Positions 1 through 8,990 are shown, counted from the first letter of the stretch. The stretch is 64,000 bases of DNA from Pseudoalteromonas gelatinilytica (GCF_001641615.1 NZ_LRRU01000018.1:186001-250000); one strand, 5' to 3'. Notes: generated by a model from the letters alone, not told the origin. Numbers and translations: made by a program.

Positions 1-1058
1 TGATAGATAGGACGCTCAAGATCAAGCATTTGGATTAAGCCGTAAGGGCGTAGGTCGAAGTGCTCACGTACTAATTCGATTAGACGTGCTTCTTCTAATT
101 TACCAGTACCAAATGTCTCGATGCTGATAGATGTTGGCTCTGCAACACCGATAGCGTAAGAAACTTGTAGCTCACACTTGTCAGCAAGGCCAGCAGCAAC
201 CACGTTTTTAGCAACGTAACGTGCAGCGTATGCAGCTGAGCGGTCAACTTTTGATGGATCTTTACCAGAGAAAGCACCACCACCGTGACGAGCCATACCG
301 CCGTATGTATCAACGATGATTTTACGACCTGTAAGACCACAGTCACCCATAGGACCACCGATTACGAAACGGCCAGTTGGGTTGATGAAGAACTTAGTTG
401 CGCTAGAGATAAGCTCAGCTGGAAGAACTGGCTTAATGATCGTTTCCATTACCGCTTCAACTAAGTCGTTTTGTGAGATTGAATCACAGTGTTGAGTTGA
501 AAGAACAACTGCATCAATACCAACAGGCTTACCATTTTCGTAAGCAAATGTTACTTGAGATTTAGCATCTGGGCGTAACCAGTTAAGCTCACCGCTCTTA
601 CGAACTTCAGCTTGACGCTGAACTAGACGGTGTGAATAAGTGATTGGTGCAGGCATTAAAACATCAGTTTCGTTACATGCATAACCGAACATTAAACCTT
701 GGTCACCAGCGCCTTGGTCTTCTGGACGAGCACGGTCAACACCTTGGTTGATGTCTGGAGATTGTTTACCGATAGTGTTTAGGATTGCACAAGAGTCAGC
801 ATCGAAACCCATATCTGAGTGTGTGTAACCGATTTCACGTACTGTTTTACGTGTGATTTCTTCGATATCAACCCAAGCGCTAGTAGTGATTTCACCACCA
901 ACCATAACCATACCAGTCTTAACGTAAGTCTCACATGCAACACGGGCATGAGAATCTTGCTCTAAGATAGCATCTAGAACCGCGTCAGAGATTTGGTCCG
1001 CGATTTTATCCGGATGACCTTCAGAAACAGATTCAGAAGTAAATAAATGTTTTGCCAT
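1..1058 (-). CDS. metK: S-adenosylmethionine synthetase, 3' end outside window
   Basis: Makes S-adenosylmethionine from methionine and ATP in the cytosol. The minus strand reads [20 protein letters not shown] from an ATG at 1058, the standard N-terminus of bacterial MetK with the ATP-binding histidine in EGHPDK. Later it reads [12 protein letters not shown] and [19 protein letters not shown], the two MetK signature regions. About 352 codons are present; the family is usually near 383, so roughly 30 C-terminal residues lie beyond the left edge. It diverges from tkt across 266 bp. The identification is secure; only the missing C-terminus is unknown. Confidence 0.97.
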   Translation of the reverse strand, partial: MAKHLFTSESVSEGHPDKIADQISDAVLDAILEQDSHARVACETYVKTGMVMVGGEITTSAWVDIEEITRKTVREIGYTHSDMGFDADSCAILNTIGKQSPDINQGVDRARPEDQGAGDQGLMFGYACNETDVLMPAPITYSHRLVQRQAEVRKSGELNWLRPDAKSQVTFAYENGKPVGIDAVVLSTQHCDSISQNDLVEAVMETIIKPVLPAELISSATKFFINPTGRFVIGGPMGDCGLTGRKIIVDTYGGMARHGGGAFSGKDPSKVDRSAAYAARYVAKNVVAAGLADKCELQVSYAIGVAEPTSISIETFGTGKLEEARLIELVREHFDLRPYGLIQMLDLERPIY

Positions 1059-1324
1059 TGTATTTCTGCTCACAAATATTGCGCTTCACAAACGTCGGTA
1101 ATAGCGCTAAAAAATTAAGGGGCGTATTTTATCTAAAACAAATATGTTTGCATAGTAATTTTACGCCTAGACGTCCATTTAAAATTACTAATAACGTATT
1201 GTTCTTAATAAACGCCCATAATTGGTGCATTTAATGCGGATTTTTAATTGCACTGTACCCTTACAATAAGTAAGAATGGGGCTTCATAAACAACCAGCGC
1301 AAATACATAAAGGTAGGAGAATTC
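1059..1324. promoter_or_regulatory. Divergent metK/tkt intergenic region
   Basis: The 266 bp between two divergent starts must hold promoters for both genes. It is AT-rich. A good Shine-Dalgarno (aggtaggaga) ends just before the tkt ATG. I found no confident operator or riboswitch. In particular I saw no SAM-riboswitch-like structure on the metK side. Confidence 0.4.
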
Positions 1325-3316
1325 ATGCCATCACGCAAAGAACTTGCAAATGCTATTCGCGTCTTATCAATGGACGCAGTACAACAGGCCAAATCTGGTC
1401 ACCCTGGGGCCCCTATGGGCATGGCAGATATCGCAGAAGTACTATGGCGCGATTATCTAAAGCATAATCCAACAAATCCAGAGTGGGCAGACCGAGATCG
1501 ATTTATTCTTTCTAACGGCCACGGTTCAATGCTGATCTATTCTCTACTGCACTTAAGTGGCTATGACTTACCACTAGAGGAAATTAAAAACTTCCGTCAA
1601 ATGCACTCAAAAACACCGGGTCACCCAGAATATGGTTATGCACCGGGTATTGAGACTACTACGGGCCCATTAGGTCAAGGGATCACAAATGCTGTGGGCA
1701 TGGCAATTGCCGAAAAAGCGCTTGCTGCACAGTTTAACCGTGAAGGTCACGATATTGTTGACCACTTCACGTATGCATTCATGGGCGATGGCTGTTTAAT
1801 GGAAGGTATTTCACATGAAGCCTGTTCATTAGCGGGTACATTAGGCCTAGGTAAACTAGTTGCGTTTTGGGATGACAACGGCATCTCAATTGATGGTGAA
1901 GTAGAAGGTTGGTTCAGCGATGACACGCCAGCGCGCTTTAAAGCATACGGCTGGCACGTAGTAAGCGATGTAGATGGTCATAACCCAGATGCAATTCGCG
2001 CCGCTATCGAAGAAGCGCGTAGCATCACCGATAAGCCATCATTAATCTGTTGTAAAACAATCATTGGTTACGGTTCACCTAATAAATCAGGTAGCCATGA
2101 CTGTCACGGTGCACCACTAGGTGAAGACGAAATCAAAGCATCTCGTGAATTCCTAGGTTGGACTGGCGAAGCATTTGAAATTCCAGCTGAAATCTACAGC
2201 GAGTGGGATGGCAAAGAAAAAGGTAAGCAACTAGAAGCTAGCTGGGACGAAAAGTTTGCCGCTTACGCAAGTGCATACCCTGAACTTGCTGCTGAGTTTA
2301 CTCGCCGTACCAATGGTGAATTACCAGCTGATTGGGCTGAAAAGTCACAAGCTTACATCGAAGAGCTACAAGCAAACCCAGCAAACCCAGCAACACGTAA
2401 AGCATCACAAAATGCATTAAATGCGTTTGGTCCGTTACTACCAGAATTCATGGGTGGCTCTGCTGACCTTGCTGGTTCTAACTTAACACTTTGGGATGGT
2501 TCAAAAGGCTTAGAAGCAAACGATGCAAGCGGTAACTACATTTTCTACGGTGTACGTGAATTTGGTATGTCAGCGATTATGAATGGTATTGCACTACATA
2601 AAGGCTTTATTCCTTACGGTGCTACATTCTTAATGTTTATGGAATACGCACGCAATGCAGTACGTATGGCCGCATTAATGAAGCAGCCAAGCATCTTTGT
2701 ATACACGCACGACTCAATTGGTCTAGGTGAAGATGGTCCAACGCACCAACCGGTAGAGCAAATCGCAAGTATGCGTTTAACGCCTAACCTAGTGAACTGG
2801 CGTCCATGTGACCAAGTTGAGTCAGCGATTGCATGGCAACAAGCAATTGAGCGTAAAGATGGCCCAACGTCACTGATTTTCACTCGTCAAGGCCTTGAGC
2901 AACAAGCGCGTACTGCACAGCAGTTAGCCGATGTGAAAAAAGGTGGTTACGTACTTAGCTGTGACGGTGAGCCAGAGCTTATCCTTATTGCAACAGGTTC
3001 TGAAGTACAGCTTGCACAAGATGCCGCTGCAGAACTTCGTTCACAAGGTAAAAAAGTACGCGTGGTATCTATGCCTTCAACTGATTTATTTGATGAGCAA
3101 GACGCTGCATATAAAGAAAGCGTACTACCTGCAAGCGTAACGCGCCGCGTAGCAATCGAAGCGGGTATCGCAGACTACTGGTACAAGTATGTAGGCCTAA
3201 ATGGCGCAGTAGTAGGTATGACGACCTTCGGTGAGTCTGCTCCTGCTGATGAGCTATTCAAGCACTTTGGTTTCACTGTTGAAAACATCGTAAACAAAGC
3301 AAACGCTTTGTTCTAA
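1325..3316 (+). CDS. tkt: Transketolase
   Basis: Thiamine-diphosphate enzyme of the non-oxidative pentose phosphate pathway that moves two-carbon units between sugar phosphates. The product has 663 residues, the usual length. The N-terminus ([18 protein letters not shown]) is typical. The ThDP-binding region follows near residues 150-185 ([13 protein letters not shown], then [11 protein letters not shown]). The central pyrimidine-binding domain has [20 protein letters not shown] sequence and [17 protein letters not shown]. The start is supported by a strong ribosome site at 1311-1320. A hairpin terminator follows. In many relatives tkt is next to epd-pgk-fba; here those genes lie about 40 kb away. 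Confidence 0.97.
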   Translation: MPSRKELANAIRVLSMDAVQQAKSGHPGAPMGMADIAEVLWRDYLKHNPTNPEWADRDRFILSNGHGSMLIYSLLHLSGYDLPLEEIKNFRQMHSKTPGHPEYGYAPGIETTTGPLGQGITNAVGMAIAEKALAAQFNREGHDIVDHFTYAFMGDGCLMEGISHEACSLAGTLGLGKLVAFWDDNGISIDGEVEGWFSDDTPARFKAYGWHVVSDVDGHNPDAIRAAIEEARSITDKPSLICCKTIIGYGSPNKSGSHDCHGAPLGEDEIKASREFLGWTGEAFEIPAEIYSEWDGKEKGKQLEASWDEKFAAYASAYPELAAEFTRRTNGELPADWAEKSQAYIEELQANPANPATRKASQNALNAFGPLLPEFMGGSADLAGSNLTLWDGSKGLEANDASGNYIFYGVREFGMSAIMNGIALHKGFIPYGATFLMFMEYARNAVRMAALMKQPSIFVYTHDSIGLGEDGPTHQPVEQIASMRLTPNLVNWRPCDQVESAIAWQQAIERKDGPTSLIFTRQGLEQQARTAQQLADVKKGGYVLSCDGEPELILIATGSEVQLAQDAAAELRSQGKKVRVVSMPSTDLFDEQDAAYKESVLPASVTRRVAIEAGIADYWYKYVGLNGAVVGMTTFGESAPADELFKHFGFTVENIVNKANALF

Positions 3317-3335
3317 GCTTTAGCCGCTAAAATTT

Positions 3336-3374
3336 AAAAGCCCGCCCTGTAAAACCACAGCGCGGGCTTTTTTA
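3336..3374 (+). terminator. Rho-independent terminator after tkt
   Basis: A GC-rich stem (agcccgc with gcgggct) is followed by a run of T, 20 bp after the tkt stop codon. Confidence 0.85.
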
Positions 3375-3380
3375 TGCCCC

Positions 3381-3412
3381 GTAGGTTGGGTAGAACGGAG
3401 TGAAACCCAACG
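3381..3412. repeat. REP-like hairpin with GTAG head
   Basis: The tetranucleotide GTAG at 3381-3384 is directly followed by a stem, gttgggt (3385-3391) pairing with acccaac (3405-3411). GTAG plus a short hairpin is the known layout of REP elements mobilised by RAYT (TnpA-REP) proteins. No RAYT gene is in this window. Confidence 0.6.
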
Positions 3413-3457
3413 GTTTTAGCTCTCAGCCGTCAGCCATCAGCTTTAAAAACCCTCACC

Positions 3458-3483
3458 GTAGGCGTGAAATTTATTTCGCGCGG
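3458..3483. repeat. Second GTAG-headed hairpin
   Basis: GTAG at 3458-3461 precedes gcgtgaaa, which pairs imperfectly with tttcgcgc. It lies 46 bp after the first REP-like unit. The stem includes one G-T pair, so this copy is degenerate. Confidence 0.4.
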
Positions 3484-3600
3484 AAATTGTGTCTAGCTAT
3501 TAACTAATAGCTTTGATATTAATAGGCTATAAAACAAGCAAAAAAGCCGCGATAAAACGCCTATTTGTTTTTTACTTATATTTTCGGCTCAAGGATGGTT

Positions 3601-4023
3601 ATGAAAAGTTATCCAAAAGTGTTGGACCCTAATAAAGTCGGCGAATATGCTGGTTTGGCAAAATCTGGTGGTGGTTACGTGTGGGATGAGGTACTAGAAT
3701 ATCGAGTTTGGTGCCACCCTCATAACGGTGCTCCTGATTTAGAAGAGGGGAGCGATTATTACTATGCTTTCGACACTTACGAAGAAGCACTGGAATGTAG
3801 TAATGACATACCTGGAGCTGAAGAGCCACTAGCATTAATTCTCCAGCGTGAATATATAGATGAGCCATCAACAGGCCAGTATAAGCATGTGAAAGAAGAA
3901 AGGATCACTGAATGGCCAGTACAATTTCTTGAACGGCCAAGAAGAACCGAATCGACTATTCCCAATTTTATGTCTATTGATGCACCAGAAAATAAACTGG
4001 ATATCATTCGTGGTATTGCTTAA
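3601..4023 (+). CDS. Conserved hypothetical protein, 140 aa
   Basis: I do not recognise a defined domain. The product begins MKSYPKVLDPNKVGEYAGLA and contains WDEVLEYRVWCHPHNGAPDL, then an acidic DYYYAFDTYEEALE segment and EERITEWPVQFLERPRR. From memory, similar proteins in marine bacteria are sometimes labelled 'GCN5 family acetyltransferase', but I see no acetyl-CoA-binding motif, so I do not adopt that name. The start at 3601 is preferred over an ATG six bases upstream because aagga at 3591-3595 is correctly spaced for it. No signal peptide or membrane segment. Cytosolic, function unknown. Confidence 0.75.
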   Translation: MKSYPKVLDPNKVGEYAGLAKSGGGYVWDEVLEYRVWCHPHNGAPDLEEGSDYYYAFDTYEEALECSNDIPGAEEPLALILQREYIDEPSTGQYKHVKEERITEWPVQFLERPRRTESTIPNFMSIDAPENKLDIIRGIA

Positions 4024-4111
4024 ATGTAATATCCGCCAAACCTTGTATGGCTTAGGCGTACAAACAACGAATCAAGGTTAATCCCCAATAGTTAGGTTGG
4101 TGTGTTTCATC

Positions 4112-4378
4112 ATGAAAAAATCACATAAAAGAATAATTTCTTCAATATCTTCGTTAATAGGTTTGCTTGTCGGGTTCAAGCTAATGGACTTTCTAAGAAG
4201 TGATAGATGCCTAGATTTAGGTGGCAGCTTAACAAATTGGGGGGCGTGTGATTTTGGTGATGCAAGAGCAGAAGTAATACCCCTTGGCTTGCCCTCATTG
4301 GCTTTAGTAATGACTGTAAGCATTGTTATCTACATTGTAGTAAATTATTTTATAAAGCAAGTTTTTAAATCTTTTTAA
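4112..4378 (+). CDS. Small membrane protein, unknown
   Basis: An 88-residue product from the ATG at 4112. It has a lysine-rich start (MKKSHKRIISS), a first hydrophobic segment near residues 9-26, a short polar loop with two cysteines (about residues 32 and 45), and a second hydrophobic segment near residues 60-82. A two-helix inner-membrane protein with both ends inside is the simplest reading. An in-frame TTG at 4097 would add five residues, but no ribosome site supports it. No family recognised. It ends 8 bp before the next gene. Confidence 0.5.
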   Translation: MKKSHKRIISSISSLIGLLVGFKLMDFLRSDRCLDLGGSLTNWGACDFGDARAEVIPLGLPSLALVMTVSIVIYIVVNYFIKQVFKSF

Positions 4379-4386
4379 AGATCTCA

Positions 4387-4812
4387 ATGGAAGAACCTAC
4401 AATCTCAGCAATGATGGAAGCATATTCTTTAGATGCTGTTGATTACGCTAAGAGTCATTTTGATATAACACTAGACTTTACGGAGTCGAGTGTTGAAAAA
4501 GTTGAACTCATAGTGTCAAAACTATATGACAGTATACCTAGGAGTTTTTTATCTAAATTGTTCTATGACAGCCCAAGTGATGATGAAATAGAAACTATCA
4601 GTAAGGTGTTAGGTGCGTACATAGGTGAAGTTTTCATCCAAGAGCACGGTGGTGTCTGGGGTTATAACGAGCAATTGTTAACGTTAGGAATTCAAAGTGG
4701 TGATAACTGGCTTTTTCCATGTACAAAAGTATTTAAACGATTAACAAAGGGTGAAGAAGATAGCTTAATTTGTTTCTATGAAATAGCTAAAAAACAATCT
4801 TGGGGGTCTTAA
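4387..4812 (+). CDS. Hypothetical protein, 141 aa
   Basis: Acidic soluble protein starting MEEPTISAMMEAYSLDAVDY. A central stretch reads GAYIGEVFIQEHGGVWGY, a pattern seen in small unassigned proteins of the DUF3806/immunity-like kind, but the match is too weak to name. Its base composition is lower in GC than the surrounding housekeeping genes, as for its two upstream neighbours, which suggests the three genes are accessory. It probably shares a transcript with the small membrane protein 8 bp upstream. Function unknown. Confidence 0.6.
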   Translation: MEEPTISAMMEAYSLDAVDYAKSHFDITLDFTESSVEKVELIVSKLYDSIPRSFLSKLFYDSPSDDEIETISKVLGAYIGEVFIQEHGGVWGYNEQLLTLGIQSGDNWLFPCTKVFKRLTKGEEDSLICFYEIAKKQSWGS

Positions 4813-5093
4813 TTTACTTCATACGAAGATAACAAAATCTATACTTCTTAAAACAATGAGAATTGCAATTTATTACAGCTCAGAATTCGATGACTCTGCA
4901 TAGATACTCTTTCTCGTAGTGTTTAACTTGACGCGCTAAAGCACGACCTACCACAATTGCACGAGCTGCTCAAAACTGACAGCTTATGGCTTACAGCTAA
5001 CCCGACTTGATTATTTCTCACTCAGTCCCCCTTGAATGCTAAACCGACAACTGGCACTGTCTGTAGCTTAATAATAAAACAACAGGAGTGAGG
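4813..5093. other. Intergenic stretch with degraded word repeats
   Basis: About 280 bp without a gene. Around 4972-5003 it reads ctgacagcttatggcttac and then agctaa, a near-periodic word run similar to ones at 3420-3446 and 22494-22530. No hairpin terminator or open frame of note was seen. Confidence 0.35.
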
Positions 5094-5405
5094 ATGTCTC
5101 AGTTTGATAATGTAAGTGTGCTGAAAAAAGCCAATGTGTATTTTGACGGTAAAGTGTCTAGCCGTACTGTGGTATTTGCTGATGGCAGCACGAAAACGTT
5201 AGGCTTTATGCAACCGGGTGAGTTTGAGTTTGCAACAAGCCAAAAAGAGTTGATGGAGCTTAACAGTGGCAGTTGGCAAGTGCTATTACCCGGTGAGAGC
5301 GAATGGCAAACGATGCAAGCAGGGGAGTCATTTACAGTTGATGCGAATGTGAGCTTTCAAGTAAAAGTGAGCGAGTTTGCAGATTACTGTTGTTCGTACA
5401 GTTAG
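5094..5405 (+). CDS. ppnP: Pyrimidine/purine nucleoside phosphorylase
   Basis: Small cupin-fold enzyme (formerly DUF1255, YaiE) that phosphorolyses nucleosides to base and pentose-1-phosphate. The 103-residue product begins [20 protein letters not shown] and keeps the family hallmarks [20 protein letters not shown] and the C-terminal [15 protein letters not shown]. Length matches the family (about 94-105). The ATG at 5094 is chosen over an in-frame GTG at 5088 because aggag at 5084-5088 is spaced for it and because the family starts with this sequence. Monocistronic, followed by a hairpin terminator. Confidence 0.92.
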   Translation: MSQFDNVSVLKKANVYFDGKVSSRTVVFADGSTKTLGFMQPGEFEFATSQKELMELNSGSWQVLLPGESEWQTMQAGESFTVDANVSFQVKVSEFADYCCSYS

Positions 5406-5426
5406 TGAATAGTTGTTAACCTCTCT

Positions 5427-5454
5427 AAAAAGCCCGTGTTCTGCGGGCTTTTGC
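5427..5454 (+). terminator. Terminator after ppnP
   Basis: The stem agcccg...cgggct, followed by ttt, lies about 22 bp past the ppnP stop. Confidence 0.75.
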
Positions 5455-5587
5455 ATATTTTATCCGCAACGCATGATCTAAATCATCTATGGTTACAATC
5501 AATTACTAAATATCTGCAATTTTTGCTTGTGTTAATTCAATTCGCCCCCAATACTGATTATGAGGTAACAAGAAAAAAGGATACCCT

Positions 5588-5944
5588 ATGAAGATTAATA
5601 TTTCTGGTCATCATGTTGACGTTACTGAGGCTGTTAGAGCTCATATCAACGAGAAATTCTCGAAAATTGCTAGCCATTTTCCATCATTAATATCACTTGA
5701 TATTATTCTTTCAAAAGAACATCACAAACACCAAGCTGAGATCAGCACAACCTATGAAGGTGCGCGTTTATCAGTAAAAGGTGAGGACGAGGTGATGTAC
5801 CCAGCAATTGCAAATGCTGCAAAAAAACTTGATGCATCACTGAAACATCGTAAAGGGCAAATGAAAGCCAAACTACACGAAAAGCCGGTCAGTACTACAC
5901 CGGAAATTGCCCACGAAATCATTCAGGAAATGAACCTGACCTAA
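5588..5944 (+). CDS. hpf: Ribosome hibernation-promoting factor
   Basis: Binds the 30S subunit in stationary phase and promotes inactive ribosome states. The 118-residue product begins MKINISGHHVDVTEAVRAHI and has the beta-alpha-beta-beta-beta-alpha pattern of the HPF/YfiA family, with IILSKEHHKHQAEIS in the middle and a basic final helix (LKHRKGQMKAKL). A short C-terminal extension of about 20 residues is closer in length to YfiA (RaiA) than to short HPF, while the N-terminus resembles HPF more. It is not beside rpoN as in E. coli. Upstream aaaaaagga is the ribosome site. Confidence 0.88.
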   Translation: MKINISGHHVDVTEAVRAHINEKFSKIASHFPSLISLDIILSKEHHKHQAEISTTYEGARLSVKGEDEVMYPAIANAAKKLDASLKHRKGQMKAKLHEKPVSTTPEIAHEIIQEMNLT

Positions 5945-5988
5945 TCACAGAGCGCTAGCCTAAGCGGCTAGACTTAAAACTAAATCTG

Positions 5989-6023
5989 AAAAAGCCAACC
6001 GTTGCGAAACGCTTGGCTTTTTT
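5989..6023 (+). terminator. Terminator after hpf
   Basis: The stem aagccaa...ttggctt with an inner cgttgcgaaacg hairpin is followed by T residues. A second small stem (agccta/taagcgg region) precedes it at about 5951-5972. Confidence 0.8.
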
Positions 6024-6054
6024 GGTTTTAATATTTAGCCGTCAGATTGAAGTT

Positions 6055-6320
6055 CCAAAAGTTAGCGAGTTGCTAGGGGAAAGAGTAAAGTTAATGAGTT
6101 AGAAAGAGTAAAGGGGAAAGTTTGCGAGATACGAGACGTAGGAGGCGTTTTAACGCCGAACAAACATGGAGATATCAGATATCAGTCGTTAGAAGTCAGA
6201 TTTTAAAAACAACGGTTTGACACAAGTGGTAGGCAGTCTAGTGTTGCTAACTTGCTAACTTGCTAACTTGCTAACTTGCTAACTTGCTAACTTGCTAACT
6301 TGCTAACTTGCTAACTTGCT
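6055..6320. repeat. Composite word-repeat element 1
   Basis: The left part (about 6055-6120) is made of short words on the plus strand: gttagcga, ggggaaa, gagtaaa, gttagaaa. The centre holds a GTAG-headed hairpin at 6138-6157 (ggcgtt/aacgcc). The right part, 6244-6320, is a perfect tandem array of ttgctaac, 9.6 copies of 8 bp, which is the reverse complement of the left-arm word gttagcaa. The arms are therefore inverted with respect to each other. It lies between hpf and the NRAMP-like gene. Confidence 0.8.
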
Positions 6321-6385
6321 CTGCTTCCAATCTCACCTAAAACGCTGTAAGTTGCTTGTTACTAAGAATAAAACACACAAAGCAT

Positions 6386-7618
6386 ATGCAATCAGCAGTA
6401 TCAAATTGGCAATCTAAATTAAATGCATTAGGGCCGGGAATTTTAATGGCCACAGCCGCCATAGGTGGCTCACATTTAGTGGCGTCAACACAAGCCGGGT
6501 CGTTATTCGGCTGGCAGCTATTTTGGCTAATCATAGTAGTTAATGTATTGAAATATCCATTCTTTCGATTCGGTATGGAGTACACCCTTGCGACCAAACA
6601 AAGTTTAGTTGAGGGCTACAAGCAAAAAGGGCCGGGGTATTTCTATAGTTTTATTGCGCTCAATATTGTCGCCGCGGTAGTAAATACTGCGGGGGTTTTA
6701 TTATTAACGGCCAGCCTGCTGCACTACGCATTGCCTATCACTGTTTCTGTAACCTTATTATGTTGGCTGATTTTGGCTGTGTGTTTGCTCATTTTATTAT
6801 TAGGGCACTTTAAGGCGCTCGATAATGTTTCAAAGCTCATTATGGGGCTGCTAACAGTTACCACTTTAGCTGCACTTGTTGTTGCTATTAATAATGGCCC
6901 GATGGCGCCTGTTGACTATGTGGGCCCGTCGCCGTATGAACTTGCTATGCTTGGCTTTATGGTCGCGCTCATGGGCTGGATGCCTGCGCCTATCGAAATA
7001 TCAGCAATTAGCTCACTGTGGCTAAAAGAAAAGCAGCATCAACAAGTCGTGACAAAGCAACAAGGCTTGTTTGACTTTAATTTGGGCTACTGGCTTACCG
7101 CAGCACTTGCGTTAGTGTTTTTCTCATTAGGTGTGTTAGTGCAATATGGCCAAGCACAGGCAGTGCAATTAGGTGGAGTCGCCTTTGCAAAGCAATTAAT
7201 TGATATGTATGCCCTTACCATGGGCGAGTGGGCAAGGCCTTTGGTTTCAGGAATCGCATTTTTATGTATGTTTGGCACCACGCTAACAGTGCTTGATGGC
7301 TACGCCAGAACATTAAATGAGTCACATAAACTGCTACCGATTAAACAATCTAAACACAGTTTAAACATGTGGTTATTACTGCAAGCATTTGCTGGCATGG
7401 CAGTGATTTTATTCTTTAAATCAGCCCTTGGCCCAATGCTTACTTTTGCTATGACCCTCGCTTTTGTAACCACTCCTGTATTTGCGTGGCTGAACTTTAG
7501 TTTAGTGCGCTCAGAACCCAGCATTCATCACTCACCTTTATTACGCACCCTAAGCTGGCTAGGCTTGGTTTATTTAGTGGGCTTTGCGCTAGTGTTTTTG
7601 GTTTGGAAACTCGCTTAG
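6386..7618 (+). CDS. NRAMP-family transporter lacking the canonical metal-site motifs
   Basis: Integral inner-membrane protein of 410 residues with about 11 hydrophobic segments and the NRAMP opening LNALGPGILMATAAIGGSHL. Canonical manganese/iron NRAMPs carry DPGN in helix 1 and MPH in helix 6. Here residues 25-30 read AIGGSH, and residues 199-204 read MPAPIE. The fold assignment is good, but the usual proton-coupled Mn/Fe transport cannot be assumed; related divergent NRAMP branches carry other substrates. The ATG at 6386 is used because the family N-terminus begins there. No clear ribosome site was seen. Flanked on both sides by word-repeat arrays. Confidence 0.82.
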   Translation: MQSAVSNWQSKLNALGPGILMATAAIGGSHLVASTQAGSLFGWQLFWLIIVVNVLKYPFFRFGMEYTLATKQSLVEGYKQKGPGYFYSFIALNIVAAVVNTAGVLLLTASLLHYALPITVSVTLLCWLILAVCLLILLLGHFKALDNVSKLIMGLLTVTTLAALVVAINNGPMAPVDYVGPSPYELAMLGFMVALMGWMPAPIEISAISSLWLKEKQHQQVVTKQQGLFDFNLGYWLTAALALVFFSLGVLVQYGQAQAVQLGGVAFAKQLIDMYALTMGEWARPLVSGIAFLCMFGTTLTVLDGYARTLNESHKLLPIKQSKHSLNMWLLLQAFAGMAVILFFKSALGPMLTFAMTLAFVTTPVFAWLNFSLVRSEPSIHHSPLLRTLSWLGLVYLVGFALVFLVWKLA

Positions 7619-7806
7619 TTAGCGAGTTACAAGGGGAAAGAGTAAAGTTAGAGCTGTCAGATTGACAGTTAGCGAGTTACTAGGGGAAAGAGTAAAGTTG
7701 TCGAGCTGCTTGACTTAGATACTAGGTATTTTAGAGTTTCTAACTTTCTAACTTTCTAACTTTCTAACTTTCTAACTTTCTAACTTTCTAACTTTCTAAC
7801 TCTAAC
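7617..7806. repeat. Composite word-repeat element 2
   Basis: The left part (7617-7701) repeats gttagcga, gttac(a/t)a, ggggaaa, gagtaaa and gttag words, including two near-identical runs of about 30 bp at 7621-7652 and 7670-7700. The right part, 7737-7800, is exactly eight copies of tttctaac, the complement of gttagaaa. A partial copy covers the stop codon of the minus-strand VWA gene at 7802-7804. The element lies between two convergent genes. Confidence 0.8.
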
Positions 7807-8989
7807 TCAACTCCCTAATCGCATTACTAATCCCATCTAGGGTGAGTGGGTACATGCGGTTGTCCATTAACTGCTTTATAAAATCAATTGATTGATAATA
7901 GCGCCAGTGTTCAACGGGTTGCGGGTTGAGCCAAGCGACTTTATCAAAGTGATTGGTTATGCGGTTTAGCCAAGCGCTGCCGGGTTCTTCATTCCAATGC
8001 TCAACGCTGCCTCCAGGGTAGGCGATTTCGTAGGGACCCATGGTGGCATCGCCAACAAAGATCACCTTGTAGTCGCTGGTGAACTTGTTAATCAAGGTCA
8101 TGGTATCAATGACGTTAGAGTGACGACGCTGATTATCTTGCCAAACATGCTCATACAAACAGTTATGAAAATAGTAAAACTCAAGGTGCTTAAACTCGCT
8201 GTGAGCAGCGCTAAATAGCTCTTCGCAGGTATGAATGTAATCATCCATTGAACCGCCGATATCAAATAGCATCAATACTTTTACTGCATTGTGGCGCTCA
8301 GGTGCCATTTTCACATCCAACATACCGCCTTGCTTTGCAGTTGCGCGGATGGTTTCGGTTAAATCGAGGGTATCGCTGGCGCCAGTACGGGCAAATTTAC
8401 GCAGTTTTTTTAGAGCGAGTTTAATGGTGCGCGAGCCGATTTCACGGTCACTATCAAGGTTTCGGTAGCTGCGTTTATCCCACACTTTTACCGCGCGGCG
8501 ATGTCGGTTACCGTCTTGACCAATACGCACACCTTCAGGGTTATACCCATAGGCGCCAAATGGTGAAGTGCCACCTGTACCCACCCACTTATTGCCCCCT
8601 GCATGGCGCTTTTGCTGCTCTTCAAGGCGTTGCTTGAGGGTTTCCATGAGTTTATCAAGGCCGCCCATGGCTTGTAGTTGCGCTTTTTCTTCTTCGCTTA
8701 AGTGCTTTTCAAACTCTTTACGCAACCAATCATCAGGCAAGGCATGTTGCTGTTTTAAGCTTTCGAGCAGATCAAGGTCGGCAACTCCACTAAAGTAATC
8801 AGCAAAGGCTTTATCAAAACGGTCGAAATGGGTTTCATCTTTAACCATGATGGTACGCGCTAAATAATAAAACGCGTCAACATCGGCAAAAATAACTCCT
8901 TGCTTGAGCGCATTGATCAAATCAAGTAGCTCTCGCAAACTTACTGGTAAGCGGTATTCGCGAAGCTTAAAGAAAAACGCAATTAACAT
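7802..8989 (-). CDS. CoxE-like VWA-domain protein
   Basis: A 395-residue cytosolic protein. The N-terminal half resembles the CoxE/YehP-like helical region, followed by a glycine-rich linker (about residues 130-160). A von Willebrand A domain follows with a MIDAS-type motif, DIGGSMDD, at residues 243-250. Such proteins pair with MoxR ATPases as chaperone or metal-insertion machines; the substrate is unknown here. It starts with ATG at 8989, one base after the stop of the MoxR gene, so the two are co-transcribed and probably translationally coupled. The canonical DxSxS is DxGxS here, which is common in this subfamily. No adjacent gene looks like an obvious client. Confidence 0.9.
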   Translation of the reverse strand: MLIAFFFKLREYRLPVSLRELLDLINALKQGVIFADVDAFYYLARTIMVKDETHFDRFDKAFADYFSGVADLDLLESLKQQHALPDDWLRKEFEKHLSEEEKAQLQAMGGLDKLMETLKQRLEEQQKRHAGGNKWVGTGGTSPFGAYGYNPEGVRIGQDGNRHRRAVKVWDKRSYRNLDSDREIGSRTIKLALKKLRKFARTGASDTLDLTETIRATAKQGGMLDVKMAPERHNAVKVLMLFDIGGSMDDYIHTCEELFSAAHSEFKHLEFYYFHNCLYEHVWQDNQRRHSNVIDTMTLINKFTSDYKVIFVGDATMGPYEIAYPGGSVEHWNEEPGSAWLNRITNHFDKVAWLNPQPVEHWRYYQSIDFIKQLMDNRMYPLTLDGISNAIRELS

Positions 8990-8990
8990 C

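Noticed and set aside
1059..1324. SAM riboswitch before metK
   Set aside because: No aptamer-like paired structure was found, and gammaproteobacteria usually control metK by MetJ or other means.
2614..2883. Antisense frame inside tkt, and similar long frames opposite recA, pgk, mutS and others
   Set aside because: These follow the codon bias of the real gene on the other strand and lack ribosome sites.
4024..4111. Possible integron attC-like sequence (cttaggcgta...gttaggtt) between the small unknown genes
   Set aside because: The two halves do not form the paired R and L boxes of an attC site, and no integrase is present.
6244..6320. CRISPR-like array from tandem repeats
   Set aside because: The units are contiguous 8-mers with no spacers and no cas genes.
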